From assembly GCA_029068655.1 (NCBI GenBank), contig JAIECF010000255.1:1-56356 (forward strand): 56,356 bases of DNA, read 5' to 3'. The position numbers were made by a program, and so were the translations under genes. The stretch comes from Muribaculaceae bacterium (GTDB taxonomy: Bacteria; Bacteroidota; Bacteroidia; Bacteroidales; Muribaculaceae). Of the stretch, positions 26,701 through 33,312 are shown piece by piece. The notes beneath the pieces were generated by a model. The model was not told the origin of the DNA and searched no databases. It saw only the letters and a list, made by a program, of their open reading frames with translations. The first letter of the stretch is position 1; each line of letters opens with the position of its first letter.

Positions 26701-27466
26701 GCTTAGTGTAATGGACGCGTTCCTGACTGAAAGTCTTCTGCATCGACACGCAAATAAGCCGGTCGTGGGCCTCCGCATCGTCTTCATAAGTGAAATGTAC
26801 GTCGTTTGTGGCCACCATCTTTATGCCGTGTTTTCTTGCAAGAGGAACAAGCACATCGTTTACACGGCACTGCTCCTGATACGTCTGACGGTTGGAGTTT
26901 TCCTTATTGGTCTGGTGACGCTGAAGCTCTATGTAGTAGTCATCACCAAAAGTCGCTTTATACCATAACATTCTTTCCTCAGCGGCGGCTATGTCGTCGT
27001 TAAGGATGAACTGCGGGATTTCTCCTCCGAGACAAGCACTGCATACGATAAGTCCCTCTTTATGCTCTTCAAGTTCAACTCTGTCTGTACGAGGTTTAAA
27101 ATACATACCGTCGGTCCACGATTTGCTTACAAGCTTTATAAGGTTTTTATAACCTTTGAGATTCTTTGCCAGCACGATGAGATGATAACCTCTGTCGCTC
27201 TTGTCGCGACGGTCAGTTAGACGGTCTTTGGCCACATACATCTCGCATCCGATAATGAGCTTGAATTTCTGGTCATCAGGCAACCCTGAATTCTTTTTAT
27301 TTACATAGTTCCACATTTCCTTGATCCCGAACATATTGCCGTGATCTGTTAGGGCTATACCCCGCATTCCCAATTCTATAGAGCGGTCTACGAGTTCCTG
27401 AATCGAAGCCTTGCCATCGAGAAGGCTATACTGAGAATGCACGTGAAGATGTGTGAATTGAGGCAT
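23771..27466 (-). CDS. dnaE: DNA polymerase III subunit alpha
   Basis: Replicative polymerase, 1231 residues. The N-terminal PHP domain starts at once (FTHLHVHSQYSLLDGKASI), with the metal-binding His/Asp residues conserved in ALTDHGNMFG. The polymerase palm includes GPGRGSAAGSAAAY and the catalytic aspartates in LPDIDVDFDDDGR. Fingers follow (YQEQVMLLSRLLSNFTRGE), then a helix-hairpin-helix region (IKGVGQNAVNTII) and a C-terminal OB fold (AQLTLGGLVTDTMTRMTKKG). Complete, and shares its strand with a C40 peptidase gene 78 bases upstream. Converges on trxA. Confidence 0.97.
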   Translation of the reverse strand: MPQFTHLHVHSQYSLLDGKASIQELVDRSIELGMRGIALTDHGNMFGIKEMWNYVNKKNSGLPDDQKFKLIIGCEMYVAKDRLTDRRDKSDRGYHLIVLAKNLKGYKNLIKLVSKSWTDGMYFKPRTDRVELEEHKEGLIVCSACLGGEIPQFILNDDIAAAEERMLWYKATFGDDYYIELQRHQTNKENSNRQTYQEQCRVNDVLVPLARKHGIKMVATNDVHFTYEDDAEAHDRLICVSMQKTFSQERVHYTKQEWLKSPEEMQKIFGDIPEAIENTMEVLDKVEPYSIDHAPIMPFFEIPKEFGTEEEYRARITEEELYDEFTQDENGNVVLSREEGEKKIARLGGYDKLYRIKFEADYLNKLTMEGARKIYGDPLPEEVAERLNFELYIMKTMGFPGYFLIVQDFINTGRNKLGVSIGPGRGSAAGSAAAYCLGITRVDPIKYDLLFERFLNPDRISLPDIDVDFDDDGRYEVLKYVTEKYGAEKVAHIITFQTMATKSAIADVARVLEVSVQESNRLKKLVPDRLPEVNGKAPKINLKNVLKYNKEFENETHNPDPRIRDTIKYATQLEGNIRGTGIHACGVIICRDEISDWVPVSTATDADGTKQITTQYEGSIIEDTGLIKMDFLGLKTLSIIKETLANIKASKGIEVDIEKIPLDDPATFKLYCEGRTTSTFQFESAGMRTYLRQLQPSKFEDLIAMNALYRPGPMDYIPSFIARKHGLEPIEYDIPIMEKYLKETYGVTVYQEQVMLLSRLLSNFTRGESDMLRKAMGKKQIDKMQKLKVKFMAEGQKNGHKAEVLEKIWADWEKFASYAFNKSHATCYSWVAYQTGYLKANYPAEYMAGVLSRNLGAADKLKGIMDECIRMGLKVMGPDINESVEKFGVSKDGVIRFGLGAIKGVGQNAVNTIISEREKGGPYKDIYDFVERVNLSGCNRAAIEALALAGAFDSFGIKREMFLHPMFDTTYADMLVKYGQNFQNDKNSLQLSLFGDFETIETNRPPYPDFEPWDRLRLLEEEKKLVLVYLSAHPLDDYWMELNYGCNANCENIDDKMEMGAQLTLGGLVTDTMTRMTKKGTPFGKATIEDFSGKHEFAFFGKDYDGIFQRFKVGQPVYVKGQVQGKLFNAAEMEFKVTEVLSLDGIKGTLANSLMIYLDRNVKDKEVFDYLGSLEPKPEERIGELYLSIYDRERQQSIRIKSRKKIPLNKDVINKLDSMSVSFKVLTEDGI

Positions 27467-27544
27467 ATTTAGTTACTGTGTTGATGAGTTGTAAGTTTTG
27501 AGGAGATCGGAAATCTTTTTATAATCTGTCTCTTATTTCTGATA

Positions 27545-28108
27545 TTAATCATTTGATAAATCAGGGACTCTTCCGTATCCCTTAAAGGTGCGTACATAAT
27601 ATGGCTGTGAGATATCGGATACCACTACTCCTTTCGAAGTCGAAGCATGTATAAAGTTCTTCTCATCGATCATGATGCCAACATGCGATGTTTTATCCGG
27701 ATCCTTACCTGTTGCAAAGAAGCATAGGTCGCCAATTTTGACCTCTTTTTTCTTAAGATGCTTACAGAAGTCCTGTTGCTGGGCGCTATTGCGCGGAAGC
27801 TTTATACCGGTCACTTTTTCATATACACTCATGACCATTCCAGAACAATCACTGGCCTTCCCTTTCTCTGCCCGGCCATATCCGTAGGGAGTTCCTTTCC
27901 AGGTCAAAGCTTCTTCCACGATTTTTTTTCTTGCTTTGGAAATACTTTTGTCATTTTTGTCATTTCTGTGTTTCCTTTTATTAAGGGACTCAATCTTAGG
28001 ATCATATAATGAGCTGTCACTCTTTTTAGATGAGCGACAAGACGAAAGCGAGGCGGTCAGCGTCGCGAACAACATCAATATAAGGAAGTGAAGCAATTTT
28101 CGTTTCAT
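27545..28108 (-). CDS. NlpC/P60 (C40) lipoprotein peptidase
   Basis: Cell-wall endopeptidase likely cutting the D-Glu-to-diamino-acid bond of peptidoglycan stem peptides. 187 residues. Lipoprotein signal (FLILMLFATLTASLSSC) anchors it in the envelope; a basic linker of about 35 residues follows. The catalytic Cys is in GKASDCSGMVMSVY and the His in TSHVGIMIDEKNFIHAS, the standard C40 arrangement. The -7 box ends only 5 bases before this ATG, so the mRNA may be leaderless. dnaE follows 78 bases downstream and may share transcription. Confidence 0.92.
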   Translation of the reverse strand: MKRKLLHFLILMLFATLTASLSSCRSSKKSDSSLYDPKIESLNKRKHRNDKNDKSISKARKKIVEEALTWKGTPYGYGRAEKGKASDCSGMVMSVYEKVTGIKLPRNSAQQQDFCKHLKKKEVKIGDLCFFATGKDPDKTSHVGIMIDEKNFIHASTSKGVVVSDISQPYYVRTFKGYGRVPDLSND

Positions 28109-28112
28109 GACG

Positions 28113-28120
28113 CAAATTTA
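28113..28120 (-). promoter_or_regulatory. -7 box for C40 peptidase gene, abutting the ATG
   Basis: Minus-strand TAAATTTG with its G at 28113 and the ATG at 28108. Transcription would start at or next to the initiation codon. Confidence 0.5.
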
Positions 28121-28342
28121 CTCAATTGTAAGAATTTTTCAAAGTATTTTAATGATTTTTTCATTTCATTATCGCTTATCTTAAATATAATTAAAAAGAT
28201 AAACCATCCTGCACTATTGGAGTCTTATTTGTTGTTTAATGATTGTAAAGCGCATCGAGAGGCTTCTGCAGGGTCTGACGACGCTTCAATCTACACCATA
28301 GCTTCAATTGAAAAAAAACAAAAAAACCAACCTATACGACAA

Positions 28343-29854
28343 ATGAAAGTAAAGTATCTTGTAGCAGTGACAGCGGCAGCCGTTATGATTCCGGCTGCGG
28401 GTATGGTCTATTCCAACACCGTCATAAACACCAGTCACACAAAGGCCACTGAGCCTGAGTTCATCACCATCTCAAGAGCGCCTTCATTCGAGACAGACTT
28501 CACGAAAGCTGCTGAAAGCACTGTCAATTCTGTCGTTTGCATCAAAAGCTTCGTAGACCGCAGCCAGCAGTATGGCGGCCAACAGGGAGGATATATGGAC
28601 CCATTCGGAATGTTCGACTTCTTCTTTGGTCCACAGCAGCGTCAGCAACCTCAGCAACAACCACGCCAGAAGAAAAGCGAACCTGTACAGAGCGGTCTTG
28701 GATCCGGCGTCATACTCAGCGAAGACGGATATATAGTGACCAATAATCATGTTGTAGATGGAGCTGACAGTCTGGAAGTTCTACTTAACGATAATTCAAC
28801 CTATGAGGCCAGGATTATAGGAACAGATGAGTCTACCGACCTTGCATTGATCAAGATTGATGCCAAAGGCCTTAAAGCAATTAAGGTAGGCGATTCGGAA
28901 AACCTCCGACTTGGCGAATGGGTGCTTGCCGTCGGTAATCCCTTTGGTTTCAATTCAACTGTGACCGCCGGCATAGTCAGTGCCAAGGCCAGAAGTCTAA
29001 ACGCAGATTCTCATCGACGCAACAAGATGGGCATCGAAGCCTTCATTCAGACTGACGCCGCGCTCAATCCAGGTAATTCCGGTGGTGCACTTGTAAACCT
29101 CAATGGAGAACTTGTTGGCATCAATGCGGCTATTTACTCCAATACAGGATCATACACCGGCTTCTCATTCGCTATTCCTACCACCATCATGGCTAAAGTT
29201 GTGGCAGACCTTCGTGAATACGGAACAGTTCAGCGCGCTGTCCTTGGAATCACAGTTGCTGATCTTACTTCGGAGATTGCTAAAGAAAAAGGCATTACCG
29301 CCACCAAGTCAGGTGTTCTCGTAGCCGGCGTCGCAGATAGAAGTACCGCAAAGGAACTGGAACTTCAGGAAGATGATGTGATCGTCGCTATCAACGGCAC
29401 AGACATCAAAAATCTCCCTGAGCTTCACGAACAGCTTGCCAAATATCGTCCCGGACAGGAAATCACCGTTTCATATTTCCGTGACAACAAGAAGATCACA
29501 AAGAAGGCCACGCTACGAAATACCCAGGGCGACACGGCTATCACAAAGAAGGGAGATTTCTCAGAGGTCGGATGCGCTTTCATGAAGCTTAACAACGATA
29601 CGTTGAAACAGCTCGGTATCAGCAACGGCGTAAAAGTGACTGGTCTTAAAGGTGGGCCATTCAAGAACGCTGGAGTAAAAGACGGATTCATCATCATTGA
29701 GATCAACGACCGCCCCGTCCGTTCGAGCGAGGATGTGGAAAACATGTACAACCGCATCATGAAGGATGAGGACAATGAAGATAAGGTGATGATTCTAAAA
29801 GGCATCTATCCAAACGGAAAGAAAGGTTACTACGCTGTCAACCTTGCAGAGTGA
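28343..29854 (+). CDS. degP: DegP/HtrA-type periplasmic serine protease
   Basis: Protease and chaperone of the cell envelope. About 503 residues. The signal peptide is KYLVAVTAAAVMIPAAGM. The trypsin-like domain carries His in TNNHVVDGAD, Asp in STDLALIKID and Ser in NPGNSGGALV. A Gln-rich loop (QRQQPQQQPRQ, about 90) corresponds to the LA loop. Two PDZ domains follow (about 305-395 and 410-500). The open frame extends 85 codons upstream, but that part is AT-rich and lacks a signal peptide, so ATG 28343 is the start. Upstream 28121-28342 is noncoding, without a clear -7 box. Terminator downstream. Confidence 0.95.
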   Translation: MKVKYLVAVTAAAVMIPAAGMVYSNTVINTSHTKATEPEFITISRAPSFETDFTKAAESTVNSVVCIKSFVDRSQQYGGQQGGYMDPFGMFDFFFGPQQRQQPQQQPRQKKSEPVQSGLGSGVILSEDGYIVTNNHVVDGADSLEVLLNDNSTYEARIIGTDESTDLALIKIDAKGLKAIKVGDSENLRLGEWVLAVGNPFGFNSTVTAGIVSAKARSLNADSHRRNKMGIEAFIQTDAALNPGNSGGALVNLNGELVGINAAIYSNTGSYTGFSFAIPTTIMAKVVADLREYGTVQRAVLGITVADLTSEIAKEKGITATKSGVLVAGVADRSTAKELELQEDDVIVAINGTDIKNLPELHEQLAKYRPGQEITVSYFRDNKKITKKATLRNTQGDTAITKKGDFSEVGCAFMKLNNDTLKQLGISNGVKVTGLKGGPFKNAGVKDGFIIIEINDRPVRSSEDVENMYNRIMKDEDNEDKVMILKGIYPNGKKGYYAVNLAE

Positions 29855-29894
29855 TCCTATGGCGTGAAGTTTTGCTTAACGTTAAATATTTGAA

Positions 29895-29933
29895 AGAAAC
29901 GCGCCCAGTCGAAACCGGGCGTGTTTCTTTTTC
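29895..29933 (+). terminator. Terminator of degP
   Basis: AGAAACGCGCCC / GGGCGTGTTTCT hairpin (one G-T pair), then TTTTTCG. Confidence 0.85.
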
Positions 29934-29997
29934 GTTTTAATAATGTAAGTATTTTATGATTTTAGTCCTAAAACTTGCATAATCCAAAATTTATTAT

Positions 29998-30005
29998 TAA
30001 CTTTG
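29998..30005 (+). promoter_or_regulatory. -7 box for rpoD
   Basis: TAACTTTG with a TTG about 20 bases upstream, 24 bases before ATG 30029. It lies inside the longer open frame and so supports the later start. Confidence 0.65.
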
Positions 30006-30028
30006 CAATAATTTGTGTAAGCTTACAT

Positions 30029-30889
30029 ATGAGACAATTAAAGATAACTAAGTCAATAACCAATCGCGAAAGCGCTTCGCTCGACAAATATCTTCAGGAG
30101 ATCGGCCGTGAGGAACTGATTTCTGTTGCAGAAGAAGTCGAGCTCGCCCAGCGCATCAAGAAAGGTGACCACGCAGCACTTGAGAAACTCACCAAGGCAA
30201 ACCTTCGTTTTGTGGTATCTGTGGCAAAGCAGTACCAGAATCAGGGGCTCAGTCTCCCCGACCTGATAAATGAAGGGAACCTAGGCTTAATACGTGCAGC
30301 CCAGAAATTCGACGAGACACGAGGTTTCAAATTTATTTCTTATGCAGTATGGTGGATTCGACAATCGATACTCCAGGCTCTTGCCGAGCAAAGTAGAATA
30401 GTGCGTCTTCCTCTGAATCAGGTAGGATCTCTCAATAAGATCAGTAAAGAGCTTTCTAAGTTCGAACAGGAAAACGAACGTCGTCCATCTCCGGAGGAAC
30501 TTGCCGAACGTCTCGACATACCAGTAGATAAAATATCCGATACCTTGAAGGTAAGCGGTCGTCACATCTCGGTTGATGCTCCTTTCGTGGAGGGGGAAGA
30601 TAATTCACTTCTTGACGTGCTTCCCAACGATGACAGCCCTTCAGCCGATGCTTCTCTCACACAGGAATCCCTCTCTAAGGAGGTAGACCGTGCGTTGCGA
30701 CAGCTTTACGACAGAGAACGTGAGATCATAAAGATGTTTTTTGGCATCGGCTGTCAGGAAATGACACTTGAAGAAATCGGTGCAAAGTTCGACCTCACAC
30801 GCGAACGTGTTCGCCAGATTAAGGAAAAGGCAATACGTCGACTCAAAGGACAGAAGAGCAAGCTTCTTAAGAGTTATCTCGGAGAATAA
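30029..30889 (+). CDS. rpoD: Primary RNA polymerase sigma factor RpoD/SigA
   Basis: Housekeeping sigma factor of Bacteroidetes, about 286 residues, much shorter than the E. coli protein because region 1.1 and the non-conserved domain are absent; this is normal for the phylum. Region 1.2 is [16 protein letters not shown]; region 2 has [20 protein letters not shown] and [13 protein letters not shown]; region 3 is [12 protein letters not shown]; region 4 has [20 protein letters not shown]. It should recognise the TAnnTTTG boxes listed in this annotation. ATG 30029 (MRQLKITKS) matches the conserved N-terminus. Single gene with its own promoter and terminator. Confidence 0.97.
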   Translation: MRQLKITKSITNRESASLDKYLQEIGREELISVAEEVELAQRIKKGDHAALEKLTKANLRFVVSVAKQYQNQGLSLPDLINEGNLGLIRAAQKFDETRGFKFISYAVWWIRQSILQALAEQSRIVRLPLNQVGSLNKISKELSKFEQENERRPSPEELAERLDIPVDKISDTLKVSGRHISVDAPFVEGEDNSLLDVLPNDDSPSADASLTQESLSKEVDRALRQLYDREREIIKMFFGIGCQEMTLEEIGAKFDLTRERVRQIKEKAIRRLKGQKSKLLKSYLGE

Positions 30890-30920
30890 TCAGAACTTAA
30901 TAATATTTCCCGATATTCCC

Positions 30921-30962
30921 GGAGGGTACCGACAATGACGCCGATACCCTCCTTATCTTTTT
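30921..30962 (+). terminator. Terminator of rpoD
   Basis: GGAGGGTA / TACCCTCC stem with an inner CG/CG extension, followed by TTATCTTTTTATT. Confidence 0.8.
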
Positions 30963-31011
30963 ATTAATATTTGACATATAAAAGCAGATCTGAACCTGAT
31001 GATAATATAAA

Positions 31012-31033
31012 AACCCGGGCTTAAGCCCGGGTT
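31012..31033 (-). terminator. Palindromic terminator of M3 peptidase gene
   Basis: 22-base perfect palindrome, 9-bp GC-rich stem AACCCGGGC / GCCCGGGTT around TTAA. On the minus strand it is followed by TTTTATATT. Confidence 0.8.
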
Positions 31034-31075
31034 AATCATATAAAAACATGTCCGCCTTCGAGGGACACTTTACAG

Positions 31076-33220
31076 TCATTTCTTTATGCCGTCTCTCTTA
31101 AGAAGTGCGTCAACTGTAGGTTTCTTACCACGGAACTCAACATATAATTCCATGGGATCTACGGTTCCGCCTGATTCAAGCATTTTATGAAACTTATCGG
31201 CTGTCTTTTTGTCGAAGATTCCGTTTTCCTGGAAAGCTGCGAAAGCATCTGCATCAAGAGATTCGGCCCATTTATAGCCATAATAGCCGGCCGCATAGCC
31301 ACCTGAGAAAATATGTCCGAACTGAGGTGAGGTAAGACACCCGTCTACCATATCGAATACTTTCACCGGTTCCATGGCATTGCCTTCGAATACAGCTATG
31401 TCCTGAGAAGCACGCAACGGATCTTCTATCATATGATAGGCCATATCTATATAGCCAAAGCCGAGCTGACGCATACAGCGGTAAGCGGCTCCGAACTGTG
31501 AAGCGGCTACAAACTTATCGATCAGTTCTTTCGGCATCTTCTTACCTGTTTTATAATGCTTTGCGAAGGTATCAAGAAATTTTTGCTCTGTCAGATAATT
31601 TTCGTTGAATTGTGAAAAAAGTTCCACAAAATCATGATATACATTGGTTCCGCTTAGCGTACCGTATGTAGCCTGAGAGCTTAAGCCATGTAGAGCGTGG
31701 CCGAACTCATGAAGGAAAGTCTCCACCTCACCGGGAGTAAGAAGGACTGGATCGTCTCCTACAGGTTTCGAGAAGTTCATTACTATAGAGATTACAGGCA
31801 CGTTGCGATTGCCTTCATCATCTTTAGTCTCTGTATTGAATTCGGTCATCCAGGCTCCCGATCCCTTACCGGGGCGATAATAGAAGTCAGTATAGAGCAC
31901 ACCCAGGATATTTCCATTTTTGTCAAACACCTCAAATGCTTCGGCATCAGGATGATATGTAGGAATCTCCTTATTGCGTCTGAATGTATAGCCATAAAGT
32001 TTCGTGGCAAGTCCGAATACACCGTCTATAGTGTTGTTGAGCTCGAAATATGGTTTCATATCCTCATCGTTGAAAGCATATTTCTCATTTTTCAGCTTGT
32101 CATACCAATAAGAGTAATCCCAGGGCATAAGTACGAAATCCGGACCCTCTGACCTTCTCGCGAAGGCCTGAATCTCCTCAATTTCCTTACGCATAGGTTG
32201 TGTATATGCATCCTTTAGATTACCGAGGAATTCCATTACAGTCTCCGGATTGGCAGCCATTGTATGCTCGAGCTGATATTCGGCGAAATTCTTGTGCCCG
32301 AGAAGTTTCGCTATCTCGAGGCGTACGTTTGCTATGTCTTTGAGGATTTCAATGTTGGAGTATTCACCGTCAATGTTGCGTGAACCGTAAAGGCGATATA
32401 GCTTCTCACGCAGATCGCGATTGTCGGCATATTTCATGAAAGGACCATAAGAGGGAGCGAAGACCGTAATTAGATAAAGGCCTTGATCGTTGTTCTTCCC
32501 TTCTTCAGCAAGAGCAGCATCGGCCTCAGCCTTCGCCGCTGTTTTTATTGACTCCGGAAGCCCTGAGGTCTGTTCTTCAGTGATCCACATACGCCGAGCC
32601 TTATCCTTCATGCCGTTAGTAACATTCTGCGAGAACTTGAGGTTAAGATCACTGAGCTCAGCGGTAAGCTTGCGGTATTTCTCACGATCTTCCCCTTGAA
32701 GGGCAGCGCCATTGTCGGCGAAAGAAGCATATGTTTCCGTAATAAGTCTTTTCTCTTCCGGAGTCAGACCTTCTTCTCTATCCCGATTGTCATAAACCTG
32801 TTTGATCCTATCGAAAAGTCTTTCATTGAGAAGGATGTTGGCGCTATGCTCCGAAAGCATGGGGGTGATATTCTGCATAGCCTGCTGATATGCTTCATCA
32901 CCACAGGCACCTTCAAGATTGGAAAGAGCCAGCACCGCACGGTTCAATTCCCAGCTGCTTCTGTCAAGCGCCGCAATAGTATTCTCAAAAGTAGGAACTG
33001 ATCGCTGGTTGACAATAGCCGCGATAGCCTTGTTCTGGTATTCTATTCCTTCCTTTACCGCTGCCTCCAAATCTGAAGCAGTTATCTTATTAAAAGGAAG
33101 TACATTGTGGGGAAGCCCCGAAGGAGCGAGAACAGGATTTGAACTGTCGTTCGCGGCCTGAACATGAAGAGTTGAAGCCATAACCGTTGCTGCAAACATT
33201 GATATTAATGATTTTTTCAT
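31076..33220 (-). CDS. dcp: M3-family zinc metallopeptidase, peptidyl-dipeptidase Dcp type
   Basis: Removes dipeptides from the C-terminus of short peptides, or acts as an oligopeptidase; exported. 714 residues. A signal peptide is visible (ISMFAATVMASTLHVQA). Zinc-binding HExxH is in VETFLHEFGHALHGLSS with the third ligand Glu about 25 residues on (DFVELFSQFNENYL). The helical N-terminal half and the C-terminal YRCMRQLGFGYIDMAYH and FSGGYAAGYYGYKW segments are typical of Dcp. It follows the M16 peptidase gene by 92 bases and may form a peptide-degrading pair with it. Confidence 0.94.
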   Translation of the reverse strand: MKKSLISMFAATVMASTLHVQAANDSSNPVLAPSGLPHNVLPFNKITASDLEAAVKEGIEYQNKAIAAIVNQRSVPTFENTIAALDRSSWELNRAVLALSNLEGACGDEAYQQAMQNITPMLSEHSANILLNERLFDRIKQVYDNRDREEGLTPEEKRLITETYASFADNGAALQGEDREKYRKLTAELSDLNLKFSQNVTNGMKDKARRMWITEEQTSGLPESIKTAAKAEADAALAEEGKNNDQGLYLITVFAPSYGPFMKYADNRDLREKLYRLYGSRNIDGEYSNIEILKDIANVRLEIAKLLGHKNFAEYQLEHTMAANPETVMEFLGNLKDAYTQPMRKEIEEIQAFARRSEGPDFVLMPWDYSYWYDKLKNEKYAFNDEDMKPYFELNNTIDGVFGLATKLYGYTFRRNKEIPTYHPDAEAFEVFDKNGNILGVLYTDFYYRPGKGSGAWMTEFNTETKDDEGNRNVPVISIVMNFSKPVGDDPVLLTPGEVETFLHEFGHALHGLSSQATYGTLSGTNVYHDFVELFSQFNENYLTEQKFLDTFAKHYKTGKKMPKELIDKFVAASQFGAAYRCMRQLGFGYIDMAYHMIEDPLRASQDIAVFEGNAMEPVKVFDMVDGCLTSPQFGHIFSGGYAAGYYGYKWAESLDADAFAAFQENGIFDKKTADKFHKMLESGGTVDPMELYVEFRGKKPTVDALLKRDGIKK

Positions 33221-33230
33221 AAATGCAGAT

Positions 33231-33269
33231 GCGGGAACCCGGGGTTTCAGGTCCGGATTCCCGTTTTTT
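33231..33269 (+). terminator. Hairpin with plus-strand T-run between M3 and M16 genes
   Basis: CGGGAACCC / GGATTCCCG stem with a 14-base loop and a T6 run on the plus strand, although both flanking genes are on the minus strand. On the minus strand it has an A-run before and no T-run after. Might stop antisense transcription or attenuate. Confidence 0.5.
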
Positions 33270-33312
33270 ATGTTATTTGATTTACTTTATTTTGTATAGT
33301 CTCATGCAGTCA

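Noticed and set aside
28088..28342. 85-codon upstream extension of the DegP frame
   Set aside because: AT-rich, no signal peptide at its start, and the proper signal peptide begins at ATG 28343.
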